Notes under the pieces: model-generated
The model's input: only the letters and a program-made list of their open reading frames with translations
The model's database searches: none
Told to the model about the DNA's origin: nothing
Source of the DNA: Bolinopsis microptera
Taxonomy: Eukaryota > Ctenophora > Tentaculata > Lobata > Bolinopsidae
Assembly (NCBI RefSeq): GCF_026151205.1
Contig: NC_087074.1
Coordinates: 8,845,726 to 8,909,725, forward strand
DNA length: 64,000 nucleotides
Direction of reading: 5' to 3'
Position numbers and translations under genes: made by a program
Part shown: positions 31,135 through 45,100 of the stretch, piece after piece
Position numbering within the stretch: the stretch's first letter is position 1
How the letters are laid out: the number at the start of each line of letters is the position of its first letter

Positions 31135-32103
31135 ATGACGAATGTCACAGAATGGGAGGAACTAAAATGGGCTTGGAGCAATAAATCATCAAATTTAAGA
31201 ACCATTGTGGACCACCTCAAACCCTTCACAGTCCCAAGTGCTTTGGTGACCATCGTAGGAACTGTGAGCAATCTTTTGTCTCTCTCTTACTTCGTGACTC
31301 AGAGGAAGTCAGACAACCGACAAAGTGCAACAGAAGCCATCAACAAGCGACTGTTTATTTTGTTGAACTCTTATGATGTTATAGTTTGTGTTTCTCTGAC
31401 GGGCTTGCTGCTAACATTCACTCTTGATGGACCATTAGAATTGTTGATGGCTGCTTTTGTCGCTTTTATGTTTACAGTATTGTCTACATCCTTTATCACA
31501 TGTTCATTGGCAGTGATAAGAGCAATAAGCATCACTTGGCCCAGACATCAGCTGCATTCTAAAGTTATATTTTTAGCGCTAACACTTTACAGCATGGTCG
31601 CAATGACTCTGGTCTTACTTCCAGTAGATGTAAGTTACATTATTGAATTCTTGATCTTGATCTCAATATTCCTGGTTGTCCTATTGTCAAACGGTCTGTG
31701 CATTGCAAAACTAGTAAATTCTCATATAGTCTCGTGGAAAAAGGATGCAACAATCACCATCGGAGTCCTATCAGTCCTTTACTGCACGCTCAACATAGGC
31801 TTCTTGGTCGACTTCGGTCTTACGCTTTCCGAGTGCGACCTGGAATGGGGTGAATTGTGCCAGAGTAAAAACCCCTATCTTACAGCGACTAACTCTTTTG
31901 TTTTACTGCCCCTGAACTCAGCATGCAACCCGATTGTCTATTTCGTCAGAAACGCAGCCATGAGGACGTATATAAAAGACATGTGGAAGAAAATCACTAG
32001 ACATGGCTGTGGGAATTTGGGAGAAAATAAGAGGGAAACGGTCCGAGACACGGCTATAATATCATTAGATGAAGAGACAAACAAGATCACGGAAAAAGTC
32101 TGA
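31135..32103 (+). CDS. Class A (rhodopsin-like) GPCR, orphan
   Basis: An intact, intronless 322-residue frame encodes a seven-helix plasma-membrane receptor. N-glycosylation sites occur near the N-terminus (NVT, NKS). TM1 is about residues 33-55 (VTIVGTVSNLLSLSYF, the GN-type motif kept as VSN). TM3 ends SLAVIRAISITW, where the usual DRY is IRA. TM7 has the NPxxY motif in NSACNPIVYFV. The C-terminal tail is short and basic then acidic. Loss of DRY with a kept NPxxY suggests altered G-protein coupling. Ligand and subfamily are not recognisable. It is not closely related to the two LDLa receptors nearby. Confidence 0.85.
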   Translation: MTNVTEWEELKWAWSNKSSNLRTIVDHLKPFTVPSALVTIVGTVSNLLSLSYFVTQRKSDNRQSATEAINKRLFILLNSYDVIVCVSLTGLLLTFTLDGPLELLMAAFVAFMFTVLSTSFITCSLAVIRAISITWPRHQLHSKVIFLALTLYSMVAMTLVLLPVDVSYIIEFLILISIFLVVLLSNGLCIAKLVNSHIVSWKKDATITIGVLSVLYCTLNIGFLVDFGLTLSECDLEWGELCQSKNPYLTATNSFVLLPLNSACNPIVYFVRNAAMRTYIKDMWKKITRHGCGNLGENKRETVRDTAIISLDEETNKITEKV

Positions 32104-33166
32104 AACCGAAAATTACATAGATAGGGCAGAATCCAAGAATAGAAAACAACACAGCTCCGAGTAGTACCGTTCCACAGTAGAATATCAACAAAAGATGTTG
32201 CGGTAGACTTACAAAACTTTGATCTCGCCCGTTATTAGCCTCATTAGATGCAATTTGAACTTCATGATCGATAAATCAGCCAATGTTCGGTATATCAATC
32301 CATAGAAGCCTTGCTCAAAATATGAGCACTACCGCAGGATGAAGATTTTTACATATGATTTAAGACGAATCAAGTAAACTAATATTTTTGGGAACAAAGC
32401 ATATTATGAGATGTAACAATTGTTTACAAAACGCATTTCAACAATTTTGGAAAAACATTTAAATTCTTCCGCCTTAGTACAGCTCATGCTATGTATCATA
32501 TTAATTTTCTAATCAAAATTTAAACACGTGCTTTTTACATTAAACTGCCCTATTTACTTTCCCCGAACCACAAGACATGAGCCTTTCACGTCGATAATTA
32601 GCGGAGGTTTAACTTTGTTACCAAATTGATTCTATTCCCAGTTTTACAACGTAATTATAAAATAAGTTTGAATTGATTCAAATAATTAAGAAAATAAAAC
32701 GGTGTCAAATTAGAAAATAGCTTAAAACTTGTGAACAATCCCATTTTATTTTGGAATAACGCCGATTGAAGTTAAAATGGTAATAGTGCGAAAATAATTT
32801 AAATCTATTAAACCCATTTCAAATCTATTAAACCCATTTAAAGCCAACCTGTTTTACTTTTAATAGCATAACTGAAGCTAATTAACTTTAATTAGATGCC
32901 CGATACAAAATTTCCCGAATAAGAAAGCGTCAAGTTTTAATAACGTCACTTCTGTACGCGCGCTTTAGCTGAAAAAAATATTGCTTACAACTTTTAAATG
33001 ATACTTCTTCACGTAACATTTGTTAGTTCAAAAGTTAGTATTAGTGACAAAAAATCAATCTAACGACTTCTAAGATAAGGTAAAAACATAATTTAAGGTT
33101 AAAACGAGATGACAGTACTGTGCTACAATACATTTTTCTTGGTTAAGTTTGAAGTGATTGAAGTCG
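32104..33166. other. Intergenic, 3' flank between convergent genes
   Basis: AT-rich sequence between the GPCR stop and the merlin stop codon at 33167. A short tandem duplication (AAATCTATTAAACCCATTT) lies at about 32805-32840. There is no other feature. Confidence 0.4.
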
Positions 33167-36100
33167 TCACAGTGAGTGGAAGAACGCGATTCGTGATCTT
33201 GTTTCGCCCGCTGTGATCTGAAATAATTCAGTTGTTATTGTTTATCTTATCTACCACTATTACACAGATAGAAATAGCCAACAACATGTATCACGTGATC
33301 AAAGAGTCACGTGATCAAAGAGTCACGTGGCAAAATCCTTACCCGTCTGAGGGTCTGATATTTGTCTTCGTCAACGTACTCTATCGGTTCTTCTACTGGA
33401 GTACCATCCACTTTTAGAGCCTGGGGACGATGCAGTTTTTATTCAATGATGAAAAAGTTAGTACACGTACTAACTCAAAGAAAGTTAGGCTTAAGAGGGT
33501 CTATTATCAATTCAAAATGATTAGTTTTAAAACTTACATCCAATGTTGATTTGACGCTGTTCAGCTGGGTCTTGAACTCCTCATTCGCCTTCAATTCTTC
33601 TAACCTACGATGAAGAAAGTTAAAAGAAGCACTGAGTAGTTGATACAAAATTTAAATATTACTTAGAGACGAACATTGACGTGATTTCACACTAGAATGT
33701 TCGTGAAACGTTACAGTTGTCTGTAATCTGTATTAATATGATCCAATTTTAGCGCGATAAATAAATCGACGCGCGTGCAGTTTGGCGTGCAATCAGTCAA
33801 TCAATAGACTATATCGATAATTAATTAACAATCGATCGATTGACTGTTGATCGAATTGCATGCAGAAATTGAGTGAGCGGATATGATACGATTGATCCAA
33901 TCCGACTGATCGAAATAATCTGATCGCCCTATATATTTGTATAGATCTATCGATTATATATAATATATATCACGTGATCAAATATTGCGCGAACATTGAG
34001 AATCTTTTAATGTTCTTAAAACCGCGCGCGTTCCGTCTATGGACCCACTGTTTTTGTTCACCAGTAGATGTTTTCTTCTCAAAACTGTAAAAATGTCGCT
34101 TTTCAAAACTATGATTATGCGGACAAATTTGATTCTAAATATTACAAAAAAGTAGGTGCGTGCGCGAGTTTACGTAGATAATCAATACTGTCTGGAGTAG
34201 TGAAGTCAATCAAGATGTCAATTATTATTATGGACCGGGGCGAGTTATTTTATTATTATTTTTATTATCTTGACAGTAGCTGTTGCAATGTAACTTGAGA
34301 TTTGAAATTTATATTCCTTTATTCCTTGTATTCCTTGTATATATTTTATCAGACACAAAAAAAGTTCGACTCAAACCTTATCAAATGGTTTTAATTTTAT
34401 TGAGTCGGTATATGGTTCTGTGAAATCTGGTTCATTTATTTCCGGTGGATTGGTCTTTCTATACAGTATTTAACTGGTTTCATGGTACACCGTAGTTATT
34501 AACTGAAAGTGATGAATCTATAAGGAATGAAGTTCCGAGCCAATTTCTTCATTTAAAGTTTGAAAAAGTGACCTCTTCAACTGTAGAAAGTGACTTATTA
34601 ATCCTAGCAGGTAATTAACTCTGGATCCTCATCACATTGATTCCATTCTAAATTCTAGCCATAAACAAAACAAACATTACCAGATAACTCCGTTTACCAT
34701 TTGACATGTTCCAGTGCGAACGAGGCCTTCCCCGGACAAATCCTTGAAGGCAATCCTTCCCTAGCTAAAGTTCGAACAGTATAATTTATCTGATGAAGTG
34801 TATTACTAAGGTGCTCTGCTGATAATCGGTTTCACTAATTCACTCGCCATGGATTATAGGAAAAGGGCGCGTGTTTGTATTTCGCATTGGATATAAAGAT
34901 GACCAATGATATTGCAGTGTTTAAGTCACGTGCGCGTGATATACCGCGCTTGCGTGTGCTAGCTTGAGCTGAGATCAGATACAAACTTTTGTTCCTGACA
35001 CTCTCTCACTCGCTCTCTGCATTATACCTTCTGATAAACCTATCGCTTGCAGTTTGCTGAATATCTCTGTCATCTGTCATTTGCCTTAAAGTGATACCCT
35101 TCTCGTACGCTTTTGTTATTGTTATGGTTTCAATGTCATGAGAGCTACATACATCCAAGAAAAATGTATGATTTTGGCACTTTTTTATGTGGCACTGTCC
35201 ACTGTTTGTATTTTGCATTGTCGCCACGGTTGCAATCGTGGAGATAGCTGCCGCTACTTCCATACCCAACTTTGCCAAAATGGTCTTGTCTATAACTTGT
35301 GCCTAAACAATGAATTCAAGCTCATGCATATTCGCGGTGTAAAGCGCATCAGCAGCGCCAAACCACCCACTAAACCTGTTCCAACAGGAAAGAAAGGGGA
35401 TGTCCCTCCTGCACAAGACAATCATAAACGCAGCAGGAAGAATACATCAACTTTGAAGCCGCCTCAAGAGAAAAATGCTTCGAAATATTTTAGCAACAAG
35501 GATCTTCTCCAGCATTTGGACCAGTTGAAAGTGGATTGGACGTAAGAGATTTCGTGCATGATTCAAAAATCACTCGAATCAATGATGGCCTCTTATCTAC
35601 CCTCGCAAACAAGCCCGAACCCCCAGATATATCTTCGTCCGGGTGTTCAGTACTCAACTGTAGCCCTACCAACAAGCCCCTCATCTCCCCAGGGCTACCC
35701 TGCACACTGCAGTGCACAGCACCTGCAACAGCCTGCTCTCTACAAACCGTTGCTGGGAAAGTAGACCTCAAGTCAATACTTCCGATCTCCTCAGCATTTC
35801 TTCTTAACATACAAGGAATAAATCCTGGGATAAAGAACCAGCGATGGAAGTTAAAATCTCTCCACGAGAATTTAGCAACCAGCCCGCTCCACACTCCCTT
35901 CTTTATTCTGACTGAGACTCATCTGAAGCCATACCATGTTGAAGCGGAGACGTGTATCCCTGGCAACAGTACCATCAGAGCTGATCAAGACAAACGTGCT
36001 CAAGGCGGTGTAGCTATCTACCTACACCACTCTTTACCTGCTGACACGATAAAAGTATACTCTAACTCCTATTGTGAAGTTGCAATGGTTCACATCGCTA

Positions 36101-39100
36101 GCAGTAACTTTCTCCTTGTTGACGTGTACCGCCCTCCACAGGCACCAGTCGACAAGTTTGATGACTGTTTGTGTGTGATTCAAGACTTTATAGACCACCT
36201 CCCTGGCTCTCCTGAACTCTACATTGCAGGCGACTTTAATTTGCCGTTTATAGACTGGTCCAGTAAGTCTATCAAACCAAACTCCAGCAAATCGGCTTCC
36301 GACACGAACTCGGGACTAGCCTTTATGGAGTTCATATCTTCAAACTTCCTAGAGCAGCTAGTCGACGAACCCACTAGGAAGGACCAAAACATCCTTGACG
36401 TGATCCTCTCCAACAATATCGATTTAATCCACAGTTTATCAGTGTCAAAGACGGAGAAATCAGACCACGTCATAGTGAAACGTCCCTCCCTCCCTCCCTC
36501 CCTCCCTCCCTCCCTCCCTCCCTCCCTCCCTCCCTCCCTCCCTCCCTCCCTCCCTCCCTCCCTCCCTCCCTCCCTCCCTCCCTCCCTCCCTCCCTCCCTC
36601 CCTCCTTCCCTCCCTCCCTCCCTCCCTCCCTCACGCAACCTTACTTGAATGGTATTTGGAGATATATCTCTAGGATAATCTTGGTTTAAGCTTTTTGATG
36701 TGTAATACATAGATTCGGATGTAGGAACCAAGGCTCCTATTTGTTCTTTTAGAGCTCCACATTTGGAAATTATAAATTTGAGTGTATCAGTGTAGTTGTT
36801 TGGCGTCAGCTAGACTGGCATAAGTGGTCCGCACCCGACTAACAGCCAGCCCTCTGATTGGTCAGCGTGACTGCTATTCGATAGCTTATTGGCCAGATTG
36901 CGTGTCACGTGGTACCCTAGAAACGTGTGTTCAAGTTAATTTGCAGTAGAAATTCAACTGGGATGTTCGGTTTATCATTCTTTGTTACTCCCTGTTGGCA
37001 TTCTTTAGCGCTAAATGACATCAAGACCTAAAAACCTTAAGTTCTTAACTCGACTCAGGATTGTTGTATCATGTTATTGATTTTCTGATCAATTACCTGG
37101 CTTTTCAACTGGTTGCCGGGGTAATTTCATTGGATCCTCCTGCCCGGACAGTAATAATGTCATGTTGCAGGTTTGTTACAATTAATGATAGAGTCAATTT
37201 TGTTTTGAGCCTACCGTGATCTTCATTACATCTGCTACATTGATACCCAGTGTTATAACAGGTAGTAGATAAGCTTACTGATTGTTCTACTATAGTAACT
37301 AGTAACTAGTAACTAATAACTAGTAACTAGTACCTAATGACTTTTTAGTTTAATTGGAATCAGTTACTGGTACTTTTTCTATGAATCTACTCTTGGACTA
37401 AAGTTAAACTTAATAAAGTGATTCAGATCAGCGGCACATGAAGAAGGTTCGAGAAGAGAAAAGAAATTCCTCGAACGTTGCCAGAAGTCCCCCCATGGTA
37501 CGGAGTCCTCCCACCCGGAGGCTTCCCTGTAATAATGTCATGTTGCAGGTTTGTTACAATCGATCGTAACTAATATAATAATATTCTATAGATGTGGATA
37601 CTGGTGGGGAGGTGAAACACATTTGTTTACTTTAATAGTGAGCACATGTTCGGCGGGTTGAGGAGGTGAAACACATTTGTTTACATTTTTAGGGTAAGCA
37701 CATGTTCGGCGGGTTGAAGAGGTGATACACATTTTGTATTATAGAAGGCTTGTAACACTTGTAACGCTTTCTTGTTACCCCCCTTTGAAGGCCCCGGATT
37801 ATTTTCTGGACGAAACTTCAAAAATAACCGAGAAATCGACCTTCTTATTAACTCATTTTGATGACTGTTTCTAACCTAAAATTGCACGAAAAATCAATTT
37901 AGCTAGGTTTCAGAACCTATAAACACTTCCTTATCCCTCAAAATTGATGTTTTATGGTTGATACGAGCAACAAGCAACATATATTTTGATCCTTCGGTTC
38001 TACTCATGACCTAGGGGCTAGGCAGTTAAGCTGAACCCGACAGATCGAGGCAATCCTTATCTTAACTGATCAAACTGGTACTAACACAATTTTCAGATAT
38101 AAATGTTCTTTGCGATACGTTTATTGCAGCTTTGCAACTTGAGTGAAGACCAGAGTACGAAAACACACAGCAGATAAGCAACTCACTTTTGGTGACTGTT
38201 CCTCACGAACATTCTGATCCTGTAACATATGAACAGCTACAGGGAGATCGTCTCCTTAACACTTAACAAATCGAACAGGTACTATCACAATTTCCAGAGC
38301 ACAGCATGATAACAAAGTCAAAAGAAACACAATGAAGGTAGGTTACGAACACCACAATATAACAATCATACTAACAACTGAGTCAAGTTTATTCTGACGA
38401 CGGGCAGCCCTGATGTGCTCCGTGATCCTCAACGAGCGACCACTTGTAATAGAGGTGTTATGTCATGTGACGCGGACCTTGCCGTGCCAAGATGTGGTAG
38501 AGATAACAATGTTAGAGGGTCAAATAAAGATATTATTATTATCAAACATGTCAATCTTACAAATGTCAACAATCCTAAAACAATTTAGAACCGAAACGTG
38601 ATCCTTTGTAAAATTATATGTCCCAATAATCAAATTGACTTGTACTCAAGTATAAAGTTAAGTGAGTTGCTTACCTGCTGTGTGTTTTCGTACTCTGGTC
38701 TTCACTCAAGTTGCAATTTGCAAAGCTGTAATAAACGTATCGCAAAGAACATTTATATCTGAAAATTGTGTTAGTACCAGTTTGATCAGTTAAGCTGAGG
38801 ATTGCCTCGATCTGTCGGGTTCAGCTTAACTGCCTAGGTCATGAGTAGAACCGAAGGATCAAAACATATGTTGCTTGTTGCTCGTATCAACCATAAAACA
38901 TCAATTTTGAGGGATAAGGAAGTGTTTATAGGTTCTGAAACCTAGCTAAATCGATTTTTCGTGCAATTTTAGGTCAGAAACAGTCATCAAAATGAGTTAA
39001 TAAGAAGGTCGATTTCTCGGTTATTTTTGAGGTTTCGTTCAGAAAATAATTCGGGGCCTTCAAAGGGGGGTAACAAGAAAGCGTTACAAGTGTTACAAGC

Positions 39101-42100
39101 CTTCTATAATACAAAATGTGTATCACCTCTTCAACCCGCCGAACATGTGCAGTGCTTACCCTAAAAATGTAAACAAATGTGTTTCACCTCCTCAACCCGC
39201 CGAACATGTGCTCACTATTAAAGTAAACAAATGTGTTTCACCTCCCCACCAGTATCCACATCTATTAACTTATGTTAAACTTAATATCATAACTTAAAAT
39301 AATTATTGTTCCGGACGGTAGTGATATTGCGGGGTGTAACAAGTTTACAGTTATAACCTCACTTTATTAATAATTGTTTGGTGTAATAATTGTTTTGTTA
39401 AACTAATGATTGTTTGGTGTATTTCTCTAACCAACATAATGGTCAGGCATGTACGGAGACTTCCCTGCTAGCTCCAGCTCCTACGAGGACCTTATCCTTC
39501 TGATAGAGAAACTGAGAGAACTCCTCTGTCCTGGTCTTCCGCTGGTCAAGACCAGTTTGTACGAGCTGGAGCTCTTGTTCCATCCCTGGGTGGAAAGTTG
39601 GTACGCTAGTCCAGACCATGGAACATCAACGTCCTGCTGTTATTCAGAGCACTGATGTGGCTGGACGGAAATTCAGCCTCTAAAATTAGACTTGTTCTTA
39701 ATCTTCCCGGTATGTGGTGTTTGTGGGAAGAGTGCCGTTAATAAAAAATAATCTTCTTTTCCTGTAGCTTATATAATATCCTAATCTTGAACCCGTCTCT
39801 GATCCTGATCTAATACTGCAGTAATTATAGTGAGTAAGATAGAAGTAGTTAATAGAACTCTCCAAAAACGGTTGACAGGTCGAGTCGTGGCTAAGTAATG
39901 AACGATGAGAGCTCATTTTTGTCACGTGACAGCACTACTATAAAATATCCCTTATTATATATTCTCTACTCTGTGATCACCCTCCCCCCTCAGATATTCA
40001 AGAAGAGGAAGGAGAGAAGGAGGAACCACACAAAGGAATGTACAACGTGGCAGGAGGAGACCTCATCACCCAAATCTACGCCGCCTCCGGGCAACTACTG
40101 GACCTCACCTACCGGGCTAAAACACGGGTCTTCATAGTGATATGACTTTGATTTCGAATAGACTGATATTTATTGACATTTTTGGTTAGGTTCACGGTTA
40201 GGACATTGGACAGTTGTTATTTTTTACTTAGTTTGGTAATGTTATAATAATCTTGGTGTCAACTGTTTTATAGCGTAAATATTCTGTTATTCTAACAGCA
40301 CCGTTATAAAAGTGTTTTAATCCTTCAAACATATGTAGCTGATAGTGATATAATAACATATTGTAAAATTATTGAAATGTGACGTGCTCTGGTATATAAT
40401 ATATCGACTATTATGGTAGAATCTAGGTAGAATCTAGGTATATAAGAATCTGGTAGAATGGAGAATTTTGATCTATTTAACAGTTGGAGGCACGTTTGTC
40501 GTTTAAGAGGCAAATCGATCTCAATTTTAATTGCCCTTTCATAAATATCATCGTTGATAAACAGAGCTACAAATCTAAACAATCGTGAGATTTATCCTTG
40601 GCCGTGTAACAACTTCAAATTGTGGTATCTGTTCGCGATGCAAAACTGAAAACAAACCTTGAATGAAATTGAATCAAACAAACCTTAAATGAAATTGAAT
40701 CAAAACTTGCAGGAATAATGTTATTGCAATGTTATTGATAATTCGTGAATTCGTGCAACCTTATATAGTGCCTATAATTCAATTAGCTAATTACAGGCCA
40801 TGCGTTTCATAAACCATATTATGGCCCATTTCGGTCACAAATCGGAGCTTAGATTGAGTTAATTGCACGCGCGGTGGACAAATTGTGTAAAAACAACTAT
40901 GCTGTCACAAATAATGCGCGCTATAGAGGTGACCAATGAAATCACGGCATTAAAAACACGTGATAGCGCGCTGGCGAGTGAATTAGTAAAATCCGCTGAT
41001 AATTGTAGTAAAGCAATTAATAAATGCCAAAAAAATGACTTCCGCCGAGGCTCGATCCGGGGTGTTCTTCTTGGAAACGGCGACTAGACCGCCGAGCTAC
41101 GAAAGGCTCAGCAGATTTACAATATGTAACAATTTAAAGTTCATAAAAATACGCGCACGCACGTAACATTTCGTTATTTATGGATCCAAATAATAGCGAC
41201 ATTTTTACAATTCTGAGAAATAAACCTCGCGCGACATAAAGCGACATTTTTACAATTTCGTTTACAATTTTGCTAGAACACCTCCTCTTGTTCACACGCT
41301 TTGCTAGCAGTGGATATTATCTTCAATAACATGGCGAGAGAGTTGATTGAATTTATGTATTGTATTGTTTTACAAGAGAAAGGTAATAATGTGATCTGTG
41401 CCCTTACCAAACTTACGCAACACAAGTATCCACATTTTATCCGCGATGAAAAGGATAATTACTAAAAAACTTGGATCAATGCTAGCAAAACAGAACCCGC
41501 AAAATGACACAGATGATCTACAGATTACTGAAAAGAAATTACTTTGGGATAATTTACTCCTCACTATTAAAATAAATGCCAATATTCCTCCTAAAGATTA
41601 GATGTATTATGATTATGTCGACTGATTTGAACTAATTGGAGCCACAAGGCCGAGGGTGATTTTCAAAATATTTTTATATAGGGTCATTGACATTGTGACA
41701 TTATGTGTATACTGTTTGGAAAATTTTTATATTATGTCGACTGAATCTAAAGTCAGGGGTTAAGGAAGCGGGCGGGAGCCTGAATTTCCCAAGATTTGCT
41801 AATTTCCTTGTTTCCTCGTGGCAATGACCTAATTTGGTAGGGTATCGAGAGGTCACAACAATGTATAGTACATGGATTTCATTAGGCCTGACAGGGCCTC
41901 ATCTGATTACATTGGAGCAGTACTTTAATAGGGTTGTTGTGGTACAGATGTAGGTTACGTGTATTGGATAGGACATGGTATTACATGGTGTTAGGATGAA
42001 ATGAGGAAAGCTTCTCTTGGCAGATTAATAGATACATTTCTCTTCATATTCTCTTAGTCTTACATTTAAGAGTTAAGCTGAAACTTTAAGACTTATGCTA

Positions 42101-45100
42101 AAACCTAATAGAAGTTGAATTAGCACACGAGGCCGATATAACGTATACTTTCAACACTGCTGCCCGTTTAAACAGAACTATAAACTGTTAAATAGGTCCG
42201 CTGAAATGATTTCGCTTGTAATTTCTGTTTGTTGAGCACCGTTTGAATAACAATCCGGTCATTCAAACGTTTACAGGTAATAACTTATACAATATGCTTC
42301 GAACAATCATCATTGCCATTCAAAAATGAACACCTCATAGATAATGCGTCATTCATACTTCATAATCATAATTTATAATCATCCACTCTCAGAAATCGCG
42401 GCCAGTTTGAGGTATATTTTGGCGTGGACAATTGGTTCTACTCATGTGTAAATTTGAAGAAAAATAAACCGATGTTGAAATTCATCAGCCAAAGATTCTT
42501 TCTGAGGCCTACTCAGGAGCTGATTTCGGTGTTTGGCATAGTGCTTAGGCCAATTACAAACTGTTTAGATGTTCACGTGACATATTTGGTGCTCAGATTA
42601 CCCATAATCGCTATAATTACCCAAATTTAGATCAGGGTTCGTACGCCAGGACGGGTATTTCTTTTGAGTTGACGAATTTAATGCACAGTCAGTTCCACAG
42701 CATATAAACGAACTTTTATGATTATTGTACTTTCAACAAGAATACACTTTCAACAATAGTAATCTGTTTCTGTAAATAGGCCTTAATATATATGATTAAT
42801 GATACTTCAACAAGCCAGTAGTTTGTGTTTGCTTGTAACAAATTGGCGATTTTTCCCCGATCCATGACTCCTGTGCCGAAGGCACAAAAGAGTCAAGGAC
42901 AAGGGTTAGTGGACGAAGTTTCTTTTGCATATGTTAGCTTGCGTTGCGGCGCAGAACCAATCAAGTAAATCGTTAATTTCATCACGTATCCGGTATCCCA
43001 CTAGGCACTAATTGATAGCATATTATTTCGAGTTAGTATTACTATTTTGCACAGATCCGTGTCATATCAGGTTGCATAAACAATAAATATATGGTTACAT
43101 ATAAATTGGATTAATTGGATAATTATTAATTAGCTAATTAGCAAAAAATATTTTTATTGGCTTTAAATGATTGGAATAGGTTAAAACACGGAGAAAAGTA
43201 GTTTTTAGAAAAACTTCGAAAATTGTTCACATACACTTTTTTCGTGACTTGAAAAATTTTGAAAATTCGAGATATTTTTGTCGCCAAAAGTGATCAAATT
43301 GCATGAAACGTGGAGAAAAATGCTTTAAAAAATTCCGTAAATTTTTCGTTTCAAGAATACTAAAATCATAAATATTTGTAGTTGGAGTTCAGTAAATCTC
43401 GGCAGATTTTAGTAATCAGGAATTACTTAGTGGATAGGTCTGAAACGATATTAGAGTTTCACAATTAATTACAGTACAGCCTTATTGATTTTCACAGAAA
43501 CTGCACCAAAAGCACAGTCAAGATCGAACCGATAGCCTGCTGTACTATCGTTTTATTGACTTCAATACTTGAATCAGTTGGGTTAAGATAATCACGTTTG
43601 TAATAAATAAAACCTCTCTGTACCGTCAATTGTGCTTATTTAAACCGGCCTACCTGGATTACCAGACCTCTTCTTTTCCTCCACAATCAGACCGAGTTGT
43701 GCAAGAAATGTGATTTATCATAGCTCATATCGCTCATAGCTCCACAAGTTGCTCTGTCAAATGTTGCTTATATACTGAGAATATACAGGAAATATTTCCT
43801 TGTAGGTTTTTGAGGGTGATCTGTGAACAGACCTCACCCCCAACCTATAGGAATTAGATTTCTATACTATATGATCTTGTTGTTGTTGCTAGTGGCATAG
43901 GTGCGTATGTTTCTCCGGTATTCCTCATTGATGAGGAGAGGTATATTATTGAATATGGTGTGGAGGCACACTCTCGATGAACGTTTTTGACGTTGTCGAT
44001 TTCATATTCTCTCGAATTTTCTGTACACCAATGACACTATATCCGTCGTTTCTAAGCAATTTCCAAGAAATCCTGACTCTCCTGGAATTCATTTAACCGA
44101 ATTAATTATTACCGTTTCTTTACAACCCCTTGCTCGATCACGACGCTCGTATCTAAATCTTACCCTTGCCCGTATCTTACCCTTGTTGATTTTAGCCGAC
44201 CCTGACATATGGGGGTGATTTTAGGTATCTCGCATAGCAAATGAAGCGGTATGCAGTACAATGAAGAACAAGTCACAGTAGATGTTGGAAGGCGTATTTA
44301 CACTTGCTTCCTAGCTGTTCCTTGGTTTCCCTGGTCTTTTTTTGCCTTCTTCGAGCTGTAAATGAGCCATTAGGCCAAGCAGACGTTTTCATGATAAACC
44401 GTAAAATCTCTATACCGGGTCTCTCGCGGTATAAAGCGTTTCATATACCGCATTAAGGGCCATATAATATACACGTATTGTGTCCTATTGTGATTGAATA
44501 CAGCTCGATATTACTTATATCACCCACAAAATTCGATATGATAAATTATCACATTCCTTGCACAACTCGGTTTGATTGTTGAGGAAAAGAAGAGGTCTGG
44601 TAATCCAGGTAGGCCGGTTCAGATTAGCACGATTGACGGTACAGAGAGGTTTTATTTATTACAAATGTGATTTTCTTGGCCCCACTGATTCAATTATTGA
44701 AATCAATAAAATGATAGTACAGCAGGCTATCGGTTCAATCTTGACTGTGCTTTTGGTGCAGTTTCTGTGAAAAGCATTTTTATCCACGTTTCATTTTTTC
44801 ATGCAATTTGATCACTTTTGGCGAACAAAATAAGTGGACAGTTTTCAAAGTTTTTCTAAAAACTACTTTTCTCCGTGTTTTAAGCTATTCTGATCATTTA
44901 GAACCAATAAAAATTCAAATGTTTGCTAATTAGCTAATTGATAATCATCCAATTAATTGATTGTCTGACGTAACAATTGTCTTTACAAAAGTTTTTCTTC
45001 CTGATAAGATGAACACCCTCGATTAATCCGCAACCTTTAACACCCCTGTTCCATGCCCAATGAACGATGAACGAGGATGCACACGAGAATGGAATGATTT

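Noticed and set aside
36219-36731. 170-codon minus-strand frame with Gly-Arg-Glu repeats
   Set aside because: Antisense of the (CCCT)n tract and of the LINE endonuclease.
37591-37604. GATGTGGATACTG shared between the foldback tip and the LDLa-GPCR linker (about 73-85)
   Set aside because: A 13-base match with no extension on either side; judged coincidence.
41029-41115. Functional tRNA gene
   Set aside because: A/B boxes and terminator are present, but acceptor and T stems do not pair well; kept only as a tRNA-like unit.
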